This document shows, piece by piece, positions 63,253 through 64,000 of a stretch of 64,000 nucleotides of DNA. The stretch is from Allopusillimonas ginsengisoli (lineage in GTDB: Bacteria > Pseudomonadota > Gammaproteobacteria > Burkholderiales > Burkholderiaceae_B), in NCBI RefSeq assembly GCF_004153455.1, contig NZ_SDQE01000001.1:558001-622000 (forward strand). The letters run 5' to 3'. The notes under the pieces were generated by a model. That model saw only the letters and a list, made by a program, of their open reading frames with translations. It had not been told where the DNA came from and did not search any database. The stretch's first letter is position 1, and every line of letters begins with the position of its first letter. A program made the position numbers and the translations under genes.

Positions 63253-64000
63253 ATGATTGGAATAAAATCGCCATTAATTGGAGTTGGTCTATCAGAAGCT
63301 GTAGCACGTAGCTGCAGCTGGTTATCTTTAGCGTTATTGCCATTCTTTATTTCCCCCTCGGACTACGGGAAGATAGTCCTATGTTATTCTCTGTTAATGA
63401 CTTTGTCACCACTTGTATTAATGGGACAAGACAGAGAATTATTAAGTGCAAAAACTGAGAATATAGCTCTCGAAGCATTCTCGGCAGCTACTGTATGCAT
63501 GATCACTTCAGCGATATTATTCTTGCTTGGAGCCGGAAGCATACCATTTATCCCTGAAGCTCCTTTATATCTATTATATATACCGCTAGTTGCGCTTCTT
63601 TTATCATTAAATAAGATTCTACTTTGTACTTATCGAACTCAGAGCAAATTTTTGCAATTTTCAAAAAATAGGCTGCTGTATGCCTCAACGCGATTGATTT
63701 TGGTTGTTACGTTGAGCAGCTATACTGGCAGTACTTTTTTATATCTTCTTGCAGAATCATTTGCCGCAGTTTTTACAAGCCTGAAGGTATTTTCAGTAGC
63801 CTCATGGTCAAAAATTAGCTTCTACACGCTAAGAATTAGAATTAGCAAAGGACTTCCTATTGCGTGCCATGGAATCTCTGGAATACTTTTGTCCATGTCG
63901 GATCGATTTATTTTAGCTCACTATCTAGATTCTGATGCTGTCGGGCAATACTCTTTCATGTATACCTTCACTTCGGCACTGACGTTCGCATATGCGGTAA
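63253..64000 (+). CDS. wzx: Wzx-type oligosaccharide flippase, 3' end beyond window
   Basis: From the ATG at 63253 the frame runs open to the window end without a stop (249 codons). The protein starts MIGIKSPLIGVGLSEAVARS and has repeated hydrophobic stretches (LSLALLPFFISPSDYGKIVL, MITSAILFLLGAGSIPF, LYLLYIPLVALLLSLNKILL). The late segment SMSDRFILAHYLDSDAVGQY matches the conserved block of polysaccharide biosynthesis flippases (SDRFILSHFLGxxAVGxY). Such proteins flip lipid-linked repeat units across the inner membrane. It belongs to the AT-rich capsule block. Confidence 0.82.
   Translation, partial: MIGIKSPLIGVGLSEAVARSCSWLSLALLPFFISPSDYGKIVLCYSLLMTLSPLVLMGQDRELLSAKTENIALEAFSAATVCMITSAILFLLGAGSIPFIPEAPLYLLYIPLVALLLSLNKILLCTYRTQSKFLQFSKNRLLYASTRLILVVTLSSYTGSTFLYLLAESFAAVFTSLKVFSVASWSKISFYTLRIRISKGLPIACHGISGILLSMSDRFILAHYLDSDAVGQYSFMYTFTSALTFAYAV

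Overview
The window looks like chromosome of a betaproteobacterium of the order Burkholderiales, most likely Alcaligenaceae (Bordetella/Achromobacter/Advenella/Pusillimonas relatives). This is inferred from gene content: a Bug-type solute receptor, a TRAP transporter with a Rieske dioxygenase, ffs-dnaX-ybaB-recR in that order, an AddAB-like nuclease pair next to rluE, and two molybdate loci with a ModE regulator. No rRNA, tRNA or CRISPR array was seen. One RNA gene, the small signal recognition particle RNA, is present on the minus strand.

Layout. 1-7179 (+): a branched-chain amino acid type ABC importer (binding protein cut by the window edge, then livHMGF) joined to an M20 N-carbamoyl amino acid hydrolase-like enzyme and an M81 (MlrC-like) metallopeptidase. 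7237-12442 (-): carA-carB followed by a short-chain dehydrogenase. 12691-15504 (+): transaldolase, a lipid/diacylglycerol kinase family protein and a calcineurin-type phosphoesterase. 15531-20716 (-): a TonB-dependent siderophore receptor and a NitT/TauT-type ABC importer. 20807-24394 (-): ffs, dnaX, ybaB, recR. 24468-27259 (-): an orphan BrnA antitoxin with a decayed brnT, then modA-modB-modD without an ATPase. 27478-29569 (+): an IS3-family scar, four putative HipB operators and hipBA. 29631-36710: rluE and the AddA/AddB-like pair. 36865-42391: modE, an Rpn-type nuclease, a frameshifted class V aminotransferase, a winged-helix protein, and an HTH + nucleotidyltransferase pair that resembles a type IV toxin-antitoxin system. 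42604-47523: a DUF899 protein, a complete modABC, xerD and ybaK. 47559-56343 (-): one probable catabolic unit, with IclR regulator, Rieske dioxygenase alpha/beta, TRAP transporter, flavin/2Fe-2S reductase, Rieske ferredoxin, DJ-1/PfpI protein and Bug receptor. 56638-64000: a small membrane protein, then RfaH, a leader with an ops-like element, and an AT-rich capsule/extracellular polysaccharide locus (wza, wzc, a wzy-type polymerase and a wzx-type flippase cut by the window end).

How parts work together. ModE (36865) probably controls both molybdate operons, because each has a 9-6-9 inverted repeat of the form CGnnATATA in front of its modA. The first operon lacks an ATPase and may borrow ModC from the second. 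RfaH (57304) probably acts on the ops-like site at 58172 to carry RNA polymerase through the long AT-rich capsule operon. The dioxygenase unit supplies uptake (TRAP, Bug), oxygenation (class III-like electron chain) and regulation (IclR) for an unknown aromatic acid. The most interesting loose ends are the HTH + nucleotidyltransferase pair with its 16-bp palindromic operator, an A7 run in dnaX where either slippage product ends just before the alpha-binding domain, and the four-operator hip promoter.
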